DNA of 64,000 bases from an uncultured Clostridia bacterium (GTDB lineage Bacteria > Bacillota > Clostridia > TANB77 > CAG-508). The notes under the pieces were generated by a model. The model had not been told where the DNA came from. It saw only the letters and a program-made list of their open reading frames with translations, and did not search any database. The stretch lies in assembly GCA_948934525.1 (NCBI GenBank), contig CAQZSK010000007.1, positions 14,565 through 78,564 of the forward strand. Reading direction: 5' to 3'. This document shows, piece by piece, positions 17,124-26,127 of this stretch. Position numbers and translations under genes: made by a program. How positions within the stretch are numbered: the first letter of the stretch is position 1; each line of letters opens with the position of its first letter.

Positions 17124-20100
17124 GTGAATAAAAAGATAAAATATATATCAACATTAGCAACAACAGGAATTATGGCATTAACAAGCTTGGCAGGAACAGT
17201 AAATGCTGCAACTTCTTTAGGTTCATATAGAAACCTAGTACAAGGAATTGACAGCGATAAAGTTGCACCATATATATTAAATGATAGAAATGATAGATTA
17301 ACAATCGCTGATATTGCAAAAGAATACAATATAGCTAGTTTTAATGGTGTAAAAGGATATAGCGGAAGCACAGTTGTGAAAACAGGCGATACTTTTGTAG
17401 CTGACCAAGAAACTTACGAAGTAATTGTTTATGGAGATATTGCTTCTAAAGATGGAAAAACAGTATCTGATGGAAAAGTAGATTCTAAAGATGCTAACCT
17501 AATGTTAAAATTAGCTGTAGCAAATGACAAATCTAAATTAGTTAATAACGTGAATTTAGAAGCTGCTGATATTGTAAATGATGGAAAAGTTACTTCTGCA
17601 GATGCTAATTTAGCATTAAAATTTGCAGTAGGAAAAGGTTCTATCGATGTTGATTTAACACCAGAAACAACAGATTCTAACTATACATTAGAATTAAAGA
17701 GCAAATATGCGAATAACCAAAATTTAGACAATGTGCCAGTAGATATTAGAATTGCAAAAGCATTAAGTGAAAAAGCAACTTTAACATTAAGAGTATTAGA
17801 TGCAAAAGGTAGTGAAGTTTCAAGTGATGATGTTGAAATTCCAGCCAATATGGTTAAAACATCTACAACAATCGATTTGACAGATAAGGAAGATGGAAAA
17901 TATACTGTTCAATTGATTGAAAAAGATAAAAAGAACAAAGAAACTGTTATAGCTAAAACAGTTTTAGAATTAAATACAGTAGCTCCAGAAGCTGCTAAAA
18001 TAAGTACTGAACGTACTGCTTGGAATAGTGCAAAAATGTCACTAGCAAGTAAAGGGGAAAGTGATATTACAAAAGTATATTATGTAGTACAAAACACTAA
18101 AGATAATACTGCACCAACTTTTGATGCAACAAAAGCAACATTTTCAAAAGGAACAACAAAATCAGCTAAAGTTGCAGATAGCAAAGTAAATGATGAAGTA
18201 GTTTCTAATGAATTAGTAAAGGGAGATACCTATAAAGTATATTATGTACTAGAAAATTCATATGGAAGTATTAGCAAAAATGAAGGTGGAGATATAGTAA
18301 TAGGTGAAGCTGATATTTTATCAGATGCTATTATTGATAGACAAGTAGCAGTTGATGCTACTAAGGTTGTACTTCCAGAATTAGCAAAAAGTGAAACTAA
18401 ATTTACTTGGGAAGCTGCAAAAGATGCAACGGGATACATTGTAACTGTTTACAAAGATGGAAAGATTATAGCAGAAGACGATACTGTAACTACTGCTGAA
18501 TATAATATAGCAGATGACTTAAATGGTGCAGGAAAATATAGCATTGAGATTATTGCAACACGTGCAAATGCAAAAAATTCTACATCAGTTATGTCAAAAG
18601 AAGTAGAAGTAAAAGAATTGGCAGCTGTTACAGATATTACTTTTGAAATAAATCAATTAAATCAAAGTATCTTATCTTGGAAAGATGCTAACAAAAAAGA
18701 AGATGTTGCAGAATATACAGTAGAAGTATATGAGTATGATGAAACTGCTAAAGATTATAAAAATACTGCAAAAGCTGACGCAACAGATGGTAGCAAAATT
18801 ACGGATACAAAAGTAATTTTAAATCTTGAAGACAACAAGGCATACAAAGCAGTTATTACAGTTGTTAAAAAATCAACAGGAGCAGATACATTAAATTCAA
18901 AAGAAGCTGAATTAGAAGGATTTTATAGAATAAAACCATCAGTAAAAGTTGGTGGAGAAACAATTGCAGAAAATACAATTACTTTAGACTTAGGAGATAT
19001 CACAATCAAAGGTGAAAAGGTAACAAGCTTTGAAGCAAAAGTATATACTGTTCAAACTGCAAATCCAGAAGCTGCAAAATATGTAGAACAAAAAGATGTA
19101 ACCACAAAGTATGAGGATGGAAAGTTAGTAATCAATGGCTTAAAACCAGATACACAATATGCTTATAAACTAATTGCTAATGCAAAAGGAGTAAAAGGAG
19201 AATCAGCATATATTGAAGCAGGAAGCAAAACATTAAAACAAGCACCAACTATTAAAGGAAAAACAGTAGTAAAAGATAGTAAAGATGCAAAAGCAGGAAC
19301 TGTTTACTATGATATAGCAAACAAAAAATTAAGTGTTGATGGTGCAGAAGCAATTATACTAGATGCAACTTATTCAGAGACATTTAGAGATAGTGTAGCT
19401 GTTATTGAAAAATTAAGAGCAGGAGATACTATTTCAATTAATGGAGATACAGTAGAATTAACTCTAACAAATGCATCTACTGAAGCAGCTATTGACTTTG
19501 GAGATACAGTAAAAGGTAAAACTGTTATTGTTAATGGAAAAGTATTTGGATATGAAATTTCAATAGATGCAGGCTCAGAAGCTAAAGAATTACGTTTAGC
19601 AGGAAATGGTGCTAAATATGATTTGAGTAGTGCTAAAGCTGACAAAGTTACTTTAGAGGGAGGCGTTTTTGTAAGTGGTGCTAATACCTATACTGTATTA
19701 GCTGGTAAAACAGTTACTATTAATGGTGTTAAAGTATCAGTTGCAAAAGATACTGAAATTAAATCTCAAGTAAATGCAAGTGTAAAAGAATTAGAAGTTA
19801 CTGTAAGAAAGGAAACAAATGACTTAACATTTGAAAATGTGATTGCTCAAAATGTTCCTGAAACAGAAGCTAAAATTACATTTGTTGGAAAATCTGATCT
19901 AACAGATAAACAATTAGGAGATATTACAATTAAAACAACAGGAGGAAAAGTAACTGTTGCCAAAGAAAATGTTAATGTAAGTGGTGCTTTAAATGTAGAA
20001 GTTAACTCTGGTGAAGTTGATATTTCTGATCCAGCTTTAACAGGAACAAAAACAGTTAATGTTAGCAACAAAGATGATAAAACAAAAGCTACGATAACAG

Positions 20101-20354
20101 TAAATACAAAAATGACTGCTCCTGTAATAATCCCAGCAGGAACAGAAATTAAAGAATATACAGCAAAAGATTTTGAAACAGATTTCACATCAGCAACAAC
20201 AGCTGAAAAGGAATTGATTAATCAATATATGAAAGCATTTAACCTTAATGGAAAAAATGCAACTATAAAAACAGAAGTAGCAAAAGGTGGAACTTTAGTA
20301 ACAATCGAATTTGCAGAAGCTACTACTACAACCACAATTGGTGGATTAAAATAA
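17124..20354 (+). CDS. Large dockerin-bearing secreted protein with Fn3-like modules
   Basis: 1076 residues from a GTG start 8 bases after GGAGG (17111-17115). Signal peptide 1-28 (ends TVNA). Two dockerin F-hands follow: an unusual first one (about 105-134; GDIASKDGKTVSDGKVDSKD, with extra residues inside the loop) and a canonical second one (about 148-170; ADIVNDGKVTSADANLALKF). The rest is a series of beta-sandwich, Fn3-like repeats (e.g. LGDITIKGEKVTSFEAKVY, INGLKPDTQYAYKLIANAKG) and an Ala/Thr/Lys-rich C-terminus. It has no LPXTG or catalytic motif that I recognise. With the neighbouring cohesin it should be held on the wall non-covalently. An adhesin or S-layer-like role is inference. 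Confidence 0.85.
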   Translation: MNKKIKYISTLATTGIMALTSLAGTVNAATSLGSYRNLVQGIDSDKVAPYILNDRNDRLTIADIAKEYNIASFNGVKGYSGSTVVKTGDTFVADQETYEVIVYGDIASKDGKTVSDGKVDSKDANLMLKLAVANDKSKLVNNVNLEAADIVNDGKVTSADANLALKFAVGKGSIDVDLTPETTDSNYTLELKSKYANNQNLDNVPVDIRIAKALSEKATLTLRVLDAKGSEVSSDDVEIPANMVKTSTTIDLTDKEDGKYTVQLIEKDKKNKETVIAKTVLELNTVAPEAAKISTERTAWNSAKMSLASKGESDITKVYYVVQNTKDNTAPTFDATKATFSKGTTKSAKVADSKVNDEVVSNELVKGDTYKVYYVLENSYGSISKNEGGDIVIGEADILSDAIIDRQVAVDATKVVLPELAKSETKFTWEAAKDATGYIVTVYKDGKIIAEDDTVTTAEYNIADDLNGAGKYSIEIIATRANAKNSTSVMSKEVEVKELAAVTDITFEINQLNQSILSWKDANKKEDVAEYTVEVYEYDETAKDYKNTAKADATDGSKITDTKVILNLEDNKAYKAVITVVKKSTGADTLNSKEAELEGFYRIKPSVKVGGETIAENTITLDLGDITIKGEKVTSFEAKVYTVQTANPEAAKYVEQKDVTTKYEDGKLVINGLKPDTQYAYKLIANAKGVKGESAYIEAGSKTLKQAPTIKGKTVVKDSKDAKAGTVYYDIANKKLSVDGAEAIILDATYSETFRDSVAVIEKLRAGDTISINGDTVELTLTNASTEAAIDFGDTVKGKTVIVNGKVFGYEISIDAGSEAKELRLAGNGAKYDLSSAKADKVTLEGGVFVSGANTYTVLAGKTVTINGVKVSVAKDTEIKSQVNASVKELEVTVRKETNDLTFENVIAQNVPETEAKITFVGKSDLTDKQLGDITIKTTGGKVTVAKENVNVSGALNVEVNSGEVDISDPALTGTKTVNVSNKDDKTKATITVNTKMTAPVIIPAGTEIKEYTAKDFETDFTSATTAEKELINQYMKAFNLNGKNATIKTEVAKGGTLVTIEFAEATTTTTIGGLK

Positions 20355-20389
20355 TCTGATTTGAACATAAACCAAATTACCTTACAAGA

Positions 20390-20424
20390 GAGAGCCTGTA
20401 AAAAAGGTTCTCTTTTTTCTTTTT
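20390..20424 (+). terminator. Terminator after the dockerin gene
   Basis: GAGAGCC / GGTTCTC arms around an A-rich loop, then TTTTTTCTTTTTT. Confidence 0.8.
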
Positions 20425-20500
20425 TGGAAGGTGTTCCTTTTTAGAAAGACTTGTGATATAATGACGAAGAATTTAAAATAAACGAAAGGAAAATAGAAAA

Positions 20501-20962
20501 ATGGAAAAAATAAGAGGATTTGAAATAGCAAAGGGATTTGAAAATAGTGATATTCATATGCCAGTTAGAAAAACAAAATATTCAGCAGGATATGATGTAG
20601 AAGCAGCAGAAGATTGTATTGTACCAGCATTTAAAATGGGACAAGCACCAACATTAATTAAAACAGGATTAAAAGCATATATGCCAGAGGGTGAATATAT
20701 GATGCTTTGTAATAGAAGTTCTAATCCAAAGAAAAAAGGGTTAGTTATGGCAAATAGTGTAGGAATTATAGATGCAGATTATTATGAAAATCCAGATAAT
20801 GATGGTCATTTTATGTTTGCATTTTTCAATATAAAAGCAGAAGATATTGAAATTAAAAAGGGAGAATGCATAGGACAAGCTATTTTCCAAAAGTTTGAAG
20901 TAGTGGATAATGACAATGCAGAAGGAGAAAGAACAGGAGGATTTGGTTCTACTAGCAAATAA
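20501..20962 (+). CDS. dut: dUTP diphosphatase
   Basis: 153 residues, trimeric dUTPase family. The five motifs are visible: SAGYDVEA (motif 1), CNRSSNPKKKGL (2), GIIDADYYEN (3, with the catalytic Asp), GECIGQAIFQKF (4) and the C-terminal P-loop-like RTGGFGSTSK (5). It hydrolyses dUTP to dUMP, keeping uracil out of DNA. AAAGGAAAA precedes the ATG, and a TATAAT (20455-20460) suggests its own promoter. Confidence 0.95.
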   Translation: MEKIRGFEIAKGFENSDIHMPVRKTKYSAGYDVEAAEDCIVPAFKMGQAPTLIKTGLKAYMPEGEYMMLCNRSSNPKKKGLVMANSVGIIDADYYENPDNDGHFMFAFFNIKAEDIEIKKGECIGQAIFQKFEVVDNDNAEGERTGGFGSTSK

Positions 20963-21053
20963 CATAAAAAATTTAAAAAAATATTAATTTTTGGAAAACC
21001 TTGCAAATAAAGGAATACATGGAATTAATAGGAAAAAAGTACTTGCAAAAGCT

Positions 21054-21082
21054 TTGACTTTTGCCAATTTTTGTAGTATAAT
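21054..21082 (+). promoter_or_regulatory. Promoter of the CarD gene
   Basis: TTGACT (21054-21059), 17-base spacer, TATAAT (21077-21082): a near-consensus housekeeping promoter. Confidence 0.8.
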
Positions 21083-21159
21083 AGTTATGTGGTTTAAGAA
21101 GAGACAATCCCTTTCTTAACTAACTAAATTATATTTTGCAAATGGAAAGGAGGACTTAC

Positions 21160-21735
21160 ATGTTTAATGTAGGTGATAAAATTGTATATCCAATGCACGG
21201 AGCAGGAACAATAGATGCGATAGAAGAGAAAAATATTCTAGGAGAGAACCAAGCTTATTATATTATCAAAATGCCAGGAGAAGTAAAGGTAATGGTTCCA
21301 ACAGCTAAAGCAGAACAAATTGGTGTAAGAAATATAATAGGTAAAGAAGAAGCTGAAAAGGTTATTTCAATTTTAGGAGAAGATGAAACAGAAATGTCTC
21401 AAAATTGGAATAAAAGATATAGAGATAATATGGAAAAAATGAAAAGTGGAGACGTATATGAGATTGCAGATGTTGTTAGAAATCTAGCTTTCAAGCAAAA
21501 GGAAAAAGGATTGTCTACCGGTGAAAAGAAAATGCTTTCCAATGCAAAACAAATTTTAGTTAGTGAGTTAGTTTTAGCAGAACACGCTTCACAAGAAGAA
21601 GTAGAAGAACTAATTGATAATAAAATAAGTCTATCATTTGATGAGTATAGAGCACCACATGAGGAGATTGATTTAAATACAAGTATGGTTAATAAATTTA
21701 TTCCATTTGATAATGATGGAACTACTAACCTATAA
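21160..21735 (+). CDS. CarD-family transcription regulator
   Basis: 191 residues. The N-terminal FNVGDKIVYPMHGAGTIDAI is the Tudor-like RNA polymerase-interacting domain of CarD/CdnL and of the Mfd RID; the C-terminal helical half (about 75-165; KEKGLSTGEKKMLSNAKQIL) is the DNA-binding part. Family members stabilise open promoter complexes and often act on rRNA genes. I use the ATG at 21160, with AAAGGAGGA at 21146-21154, rather than an upstream in-frame ATG at 21136. Confidence 0.9.
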   Translation: MFNVGDKIVYPMHGAGTIDAIEEKNILGENQAYYIIKMPGEVKVMVPTAKAEQIGVRNIIGKEEAEKVISILGEDETEMSQNWNKRYRDNMEKMKSGDVYEIADVVRNLAFKQKEKGLSTGEKKMLSNAKQILVSELVLAEHASQEEVEELIDNKISLSFDEYRAPHEEIDLNTSMVNKFIPFDNDGTTNL

Positions 21736-21749
21736 AAATAAATATAAAG

Positions 21750-21782
21750 CAGTGTAATCTTAAAGATTGCACTGTTTATTTT
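21750..21782 (+). terminator. Terminator after the CarD gene
   Basis: CAGTGTAATC / GATTGCACTG hairpin followed by TTTATTTT. Confidence 0.75.
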
Positions 21783-21910
21783 GTCAGGTTGGGGACGTTC
21801 CTTTTTTTGACAAAAGTGTTATGCTAGGGACATGCCTTTCAGATATAGAAAACGAAGGTGTGTCCCCATTCTGACAAAATTATCAAAAAAAGGAATGTCC
21901 CCAACTTTAC
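21783..21910. repeat. Nested REP-like palindrome
   Basis: Outer arms 21783-21811 (starts GTCAGGTTGGGGACG) and 21881-21910 (ends GTCCCCAACTTTAC) are near-perfect inverted copies. Inner arms AGGGACATGCCTTT and AAGGTGTGTCCC form a second palindrome. The left half closely matches 60249-60305. The whole block could fold into a long hairpin. No protein is supported here. Confidence 0.8.
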
Positions 21911-21955
21911 AAAAAATGGAATTGTCAAATTGTGCAGAAGGATTTATTAGTTTTA

Positions 21956-21962
21956 TGTCGAA
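21956..21962 (+). promoter_or_regulatory. Spo0A-box-like heptamer before dnaG
   Basis: TGTCGAA is a perfect match to the core 0A box, about 110 bases before dnaG. A seven-base match alone is weak evidence. Confidence 0.25.
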
Positions 21963-22073
21963 TAATATATTAATGAGAATACTAATACAACTTTATGTTG
22001 AGATAAGAAAAATAAAATACTTCGTGATAAGAAATTGAGGGGAAGAGAGATAGAGAAAGGTAGTTAGTTTAAG

Positions 22074-23858
22074 TTGGTAAGATATAGTGATGAACTAATT
22101 GAAGAAATTAGAAGTAATAATGATATTGTAGATGTCATCTCACAATATGTTACTTTAAAAAGAAGTGGGAGAAACTTTTTTGGAATATGTCCATTTCACA
22201 AAGAAAAATCTCCTTCTTTTGCTGTTTCACCAGACAAGCAAATCTTTCATTGTTTTGGTTGTGGAGCAGGAGGCAATGTGATTCACTTTGTTAGTAAAAT
22301 AGAAAGTTTAAATTTTAGAGAAACAATAGAACTATTGGCAGAAAGAGCCCGTATTGAACTTCCAACATTAGAAAATAGTGAAGATGATAAAACAATGAGA
22401 TTAAAAGCAAGGGTTTATGAAATCAATCAAATTGCAGCAGAATTTTATCACGAGAATTTGTACAAGCCAACATCAAAGCCTGCTCAAGAGTATATTAAAA
22501 AAAGAAAGTTAGATAACAATACCTTAAAAGCCTTTTTAATTGGATATGCAGGTAATTTTGATGAATTATATAGAATGCTAAAAGAAAAAGGCTATACAGA
22601 AGAAGAAATGTTAGCATCAAGTTTAATCAAAAAAGCACCAGATGGCAAGTTTATGGATAGCTTTCGAAAAAGATTGATGTTTCCAATTCAAGATGTTAGA
22701 GATAAAGTAATTGCCTTTGGCGGAAGGGTGTTAGATGATAGTAAACCAAAATATATCAACTCACCAGAAAATATTGTATATAGCAAAGGCAGACACTTAT
22801 TTGGACTAAATGTAGCAAAACGTCATGATACAAAGCAAATTATCATTGTGGAAGGCTATATGGATGCAATTTCTCTTTATCAAAGGGGAATTACCAATGT
22901 AGTAGCATCACTTGGAACTGCTTTAACAGAAGCCCAAGGAAGATTACTAAGAAGACATAGCGAAAAAGTAATTTTAGGATATGATGCAGATGGTGCAGGT
23001 CAAAATGCAATTTTAAGAGGAATGGAAATTTTACAAAATATGGGATGTGATCTTCGTGTTTTACAAATAGAAGGAGCAAAAGATCCTGATGAATATGTAG
23101 TAAAATTTGGTCCAGAAAGATTTTTAAAATGTGTAGATAATAGCATATCTCTAGTAGAGTTCAAAGTAAAAATACTCAAAAAAGATTTGAATTTGGAAGT
23201 GACTAACGATAAAATTAAATTTTTAAATGAAATTGCAAAAGTTTTAGCAAAAATAAGTAATCAGATGGAAAGAGAAATCTATATTGATAAACTTTCTAAA
23301 GATTACAAGATTTCAAAAGAAGCGATACAAGCAGAAATTAATAAGTTAATGCATGCAGGAAGTAGTGGAACTAAAAAATTAGAAAAAACGGTACGTCAAG
23401 TAAATGCAGCAAAGCAAGAAGGATTAAAGGAAATTTCACCAACAATTACAAAAAGAGAAAACATGGTAATTTATCTATTAATCAATGAAGCTGAAAAGGC
23501 ATATCAGAGTTTAAAAGAAATTGTTTTTCCAGAAAACTTTCAAAATCCATTAAATGTACAGATTTTAAAAAAATTGTATGAAGAATTAGAAAAAGGAAAT
23601 AGTAATACTAGTCAAATATTAGATAAATTTGAAGAAGAAAATATTATTAGTCATTTAACAGAAATTATGGCATATGATTTTGAAATTACAGATGTCAATA
23701 AAGCAATAGAGGATTTGATTAGTATTTATGAGAAAGAAAAGCTAGTGCAAAGAAGAAATGAGATATTAAAGCAATTAGAGGAAGGCAATGGAGAAAGTAT
23801 AAGTCAATTAGAAAATGAATTAAATGAAGTCATTTTGAAATTGGCAAAGATGAAGTAG
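22074..23858 (+). CDS. dnaG: DNA primase
   Basis: 594 residues. CHC2 zinc finger: C39, H42, C60 and C63 ([10 protein letters not shown] and [10 protein letters not shown]). The Toprim core follows ([14 protein letters not shown] and [11 protein letters not shown]), then the helicase-binding C-terminal domain. It makes RNA primers at the replication fork. The start must be the TTG at 22074, because an in-frame TAG lies 9 bases upstream and no ATG or GTG is available before the conserved [19 protein letters not shown]. sigA follows after 10 bases, the usual macromolecular-synthesis operon without rpsU. Confidence 0.95.
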   Translation: MVRYSDELIEEIRSNNDIVDVISQYVTLKRSGRNFFGICPFHKEKSPSFAVSPDKQIFHCFGCGAGGNVIHFVSKIESLNFRETIELLAERARIELPTLENSEDDKTMRLKARVYEINQIAAEFYHENLYKPTSKPAQEYIKKRKLDNNTLKAFLIGYAGNFDELYRMLKEKGYTEEEMLASSLIKKAPDGKFMDSFRKRLMFPIQDVRDKVIAFGGRVLDDSKPKYINSPENIVYSKGRHLFGLNVAKRHDTKQIIIVEGYMDAISLYQRGITNVVASLGTALTEAQGRLLRRHSEKVILGYDADGAGQNAILRGMEILQNMGCDLRVLQIEGAKDPDEYVVKFGPERFLKCVDNSISLVEFKVKILKKDLNLEVTNDKIKFLNEIAKVLAKISNQMEREIYIDKLSKDYKISKEAIQAEINKLMHAGSSGTKKLEKTVRQVNAAKQEGLKEISPTITKRENMVIYLLINEAEKAYQSLKEIVFPENFQNPLNVQILKKLYEELEKGNSNTSQILDKFEEENIISHLTEIMAYDFEITDVNKAIEDLISIYEKEKLVQRRNEILKQLEEGNGESISQLENELNEVILKLAKMK

Positions 23859-23868
23859 GAGGCTGAAA

Positions 23869-25185
23869 ATGAAAAAGGTAGAAAGTAAAAAGTCAGCAGA
23901 TGAAAATAAAAAAGTGAAAAAGGAAGTTGTAGAAAATAAAGAAACAAATAAGACAGAAAAAGAAGAGAAGAAAATAGAAAAGAAGCAAACAAAGCCAACA
24001 GAATCTAAAAAAGAAGATAAAAAGCAGAATGAAGTAGCAAAAATAGAAAGTGCAAAGGCAGTAGAAACAAAAGAAAAAGGAGAAAAAAAGAAAGAAATAG
24101 ATGAAGTAAGTAAACAAAAAGTAGAAACCATTTTGAAAAGGGCAAAAGAAAATGGAAAGATTACTTATGGAGAGCTTGCTAATGAATTAGAAGATACAAA
24201 TCCTGACCAAATTGATAAAGTATTTGATGCTTTTGAAGATTTGGGAGTTAGTGTTCTACAAGATGATGATTTAGAGATAGAGCCAGATTTAGAAGATTTA
24301 CAAGATGTAGAAGACATTAAGTTAGAGGAGATTGATCTAACTAATATTGAAGGGGTTAGTATAGATGATCCTGTTAGAATGTATTTAAGAGAGATTGGAA
24401 AAATCCCACTTTTAACATATGACCAAGAATTAGAATTAGCAACAGAAATTTTAGCAGGTAGTGAAGATGCAAAACAAAGGCTAACAGAATCAAACCTAAG
24501 ATTAGTAGTTAGTATTGCTAAGAAGTATGTAGGAAGAGGAATGCTTTTCTTAGATTTAATTCAAGAAGGTAATATGGGACTTATCAAAGCAGTAGAAAAA
24601 TTTGACTATACCAAAGGTTTCAAATTTAGTACCTATGCAACCTGGTGGATTAGACAAGCTATAACCAGAGCAATAGCAGATCAGGCAAGAACCATTCGTA
24701 TTCCTGTTCACATGGTTGAAACCATTAATAAATTGATTAGAACATCAAGACATTTATTACAACAAAAAGGACGTGAGCCATCTCCTGAAGAAATTGCAGA
24801 AGAAATGGAAATACCAGTAGAAAGAGTTATGGAAATTCAGAAAATAGCTCAAGACCCAGTATCTTTAGAAACACCAATTGGCGAAGAAGATGATAGTCAT
24901 TTAGGAGACTTTATTCAAGATGAAGATAGTCCAGCACCACAAGATTCAGCAGCTTACACATTACTTCGTGAACAACTAGAAGAAGTAATGAACACATTAA
25001 CACCAAGAGAAGCAAAAGTTTTGAAATTAAGATTTGGTTTAGAGGACGGAAAAGCACGCACACTAGAAGAAGTAGGAAGGGAATTCATGGTTACACGTGA
25101 GAGAATTAGACAAATTGAAGCAAAAGCCCTTAGAAAATTAAGACATCCATCACGTTCTAAAAAACTAAGAGATTATATGAACTAA
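23869..25185 (+). CDS. rpoD: RNA polymerase primary sigma factor SigA (RpoD)
   Basis: 438 residues. The first 80 or so form an unusual Lys/Glu-rich low-complexity extension. Region 1.1 follows ([14 protein letters not shown]), then 1.2 ([20 protein letters not shown]), region 2 with [20 protein letters not shown], region 3, and region 4 with [19 protein letters not shown] plus [20 protein letters not shown]. It is the housekeeping sigma factor. AGGAGGCTG precedes the ATG. Confidence 0.95.
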   Translation: MKKVESKKSADENKKVKKEVVENKETNKTEKEEKKIEKKQTKPTESKKEDKKQNEVAKIESAKAVETKEKGEKKKEIDEVSKQKVETILKRAKENGKITYGELANELEDTNPDQIDKVFDAFEDLGVSVLQDDDLEIEPDLEDLQDVEDIKLEEIDLTNIEGVSIDDPVRMYLREIGKIPLLTYDQELELATEILAGSEDAKQRLTESNLRLVVSIAKKYVGRGMLFLDLIQEGNMGLIKAVEKFDYTKGFKFSTYATWWIRQAITRAIADQARTIRIPVHMVETINKLIRTSRHLLQQKGREPSPEEIAEEMEIPVERVMEIQKIAQDPVSLETPIGEEDDSHLGDFIQDEDSPAPQDSAAYTLLREQLEEVMNTLTPREAKVLKLRFGLEDGKARTLEEVGREFMVTRERIRQIEAKALRKLRHPSRSKKLRDYMN

Positions 25186-25227
25186 ACTGCTCTGTGAGAA
25201 GAAAAGATAGTAAATAGCTCCAAAGGC

Positions 25228-25256
25228 TTGATTTAATAGGAAAAATGTGGTATAAT
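25228..25256 (+). promoter_or_regulatory. Promoter of the small gene after rpoD
   Basis: TTGATT, 17-base spacer, TATAAT (25251-25256). It decides the start of the next gene, because any transcript begins after 25260. Confidence 0.75.
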
Positions 25257-25298
25257 AGAATATGTGATAAAAAAAGTAGCCAACCAATGGAGGGAAAT

Positions 25299-25601
25299 AT
25301 GAGAGTTAGAGAAAAAAATAACCTTTTGAATTTTTTAAAAAAAGTATTTATAGATGTAGATTATCCGGATGGAGAAGAGATTGATATAGGAAGAAGTGAA
25401 GATCCTGAAATGAAAGATTTAAGAGAATCGTTAGACAGAGTAGGAGATTTAGAAAGAAGCTTCTATGTTTCTAATTCTTCACCAAAAGGCGGAAAATCTA
25501 ACAGTATTGTAGAAAAAGCAGAAGTAAATACAACAAAAGCTATGGAAGCAGCAGAAAAGAAAGAAGTTAGAAAAGAACAACAAGTGGAAAAAGAAAAATA
25601 G
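25299..25601 (+). CDS. Hypothetical small charged protein
   Basis: 100 residues; unknown family. The N-terminal half has a compact pattern (NLLNFLKKVFIDVDYPDG then EDPEMKDLRESLDRVGDLER) and the C-terminal half is Lys/Glu/Ala-rich and probably helical. The start at 25299 is chosen because GGAGGGA lies just before it and the promoter ends at 25256, which excludes an in-frame ATG at 25245. No signal peptide or membrane segment is visible. It sits alone between sigA and a tRNA gene. Confidence 0.7.
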   Translation: MRVREKNNLLNFLKKVFIDVDYPDGEEIDIGRSEDPEMKDLRESLDRVGDLERSFYVSNSSPKGGKSNSIVEKAEVNTTKAMEAAEKKEVRKEQQVEKEK

Positions 25602-25607
25602 AAGAAA

Positions 25608-25635
25608 AAAGTTGAGAAAACTCAACTTTTTCTTT
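25608..25635 (+). terminator. Terminator before the tRNA gene
   Basis: AAAAGTTGAG / CTCAACTTTT perfect hairpin, then a T-rich tail. Confidence 0.85.
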
Positions 25636-25643
25636 TTCTACTA

Positions 25644-25672
25644 TTGACAAAAATGCAAGGGGAGATTATAAT
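25644..25672 (+). promoter_or_regulatory. tRNA promoter
   Basis: Consensus TTGACA (25644-25649), 17-base spacer and TATAAT (25667-25672), 13 bases before the tRNA. Confidence 0.9.
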
Positions 25673-25685
25673 ATTAAATGCATAT

Positions 25686-25762
25686 GGCGACGTAGCTCAG
25701 TTGGCTAGAGCAACCGGTTCATACCCGGTAGGTCGTAGGTTCGAGCCCCACCGTCGCTACCA
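25686..25762 (+). tRNA. tRNA-Met (CAT anticodon), elongator type
   Basis: 77 bases with encoded CCA. Acceptor GGCGACG/CGTCGCT closes with a G-T pair. D-stem is GCTC/GAGC, anticodon stem ACCGG/CCGGT with loop TTCATAC, and T-loop TTCGAGC with one A-C mismatch in the T-stem. It lacks the GGG/CCC anticodon-stem pairs of initiator tRNA, so it is elongator Met or the lysidine-modified Ile2 tRNA, which shares the CAT gene anticodon. Confidence 0.93.
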
Positions 25763-25770
25763 ATAAAAGA

Positions 25771-25808
25771 AAAAATAACTTGTATCAATTGATACAAGTT
25801 ATTTTTTG
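25771..25808. terminator. Bidirectional terminator after the tRNA gene
   Basis: Perfect hairpin with arms AATAACTTGTATCA / TGATACAAGTTATT and a T run. It also serves the convergent small gene at 25832. Confidence 0.85.
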
Positions 25809-25831
25809 TAGAGTAATAAATATATATTATC

Positions 25832-26053
25832 TTATTCTACTCTTCTTTCACTTCTAGAACTACCACACATTTTTTCATATTCCTTACACTTGATTTTGTA
25901 TTCTATCTGTTGTGTCAAATAGCGATAATACATAAATCCCTGCTCATATTGCATCATAGGATTAAACATACTTGGATCTCCCATAATAGGATCACAGCCA
26001 ATATCATAATTCATATAAGGTGGAAAATTATAATTCATATCATTTTTATCCAT
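25832..26053 (-). CDS. Hypothetical small Met/Tyr/Pro-rich protein
   Basis: 73 residues. The N-terminal half (NYNFPPYMNYDIGCDPIMGD, then PSMFNPMMQYEQGFMYYRYL) is rich in Met, Tyr, Pro and Asn, a composition seen in small spore-coat-associated proteins; the C-terminal third is charged. No catalytic motif. AAAGGA precedes the ATG. It neighbours the sporulation gene ylbJ on the same strand. A spore-coat role is inference only. Confidence 0.65.
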   Translation of the reverse strand: MDKNDMNYNFPPYMNYDIGCDPIMGDPSMFNPMMQYEQGFMYYRYLTQQIEYKIKCKEYEKMCGSSRSERRVE

Positions 26054-26127
26054 AAAATCTATCCTTTCTATTAGTAAAATACTATTCTATAAACTTCAAA
26101 ATATTACAATTTATCAGTCAGTAGATA

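Noticed and set aside
19847..20188. 113-codon frame antisense to the dockerin gene
   Set aside because: Shadow of a repetitive Thr/Ala/Val-rich coding strand.
21832..22038. 68-codon frame before dnaG
   Set aside because: It is made largely of the REP-like palindrome and has no ribosome site.
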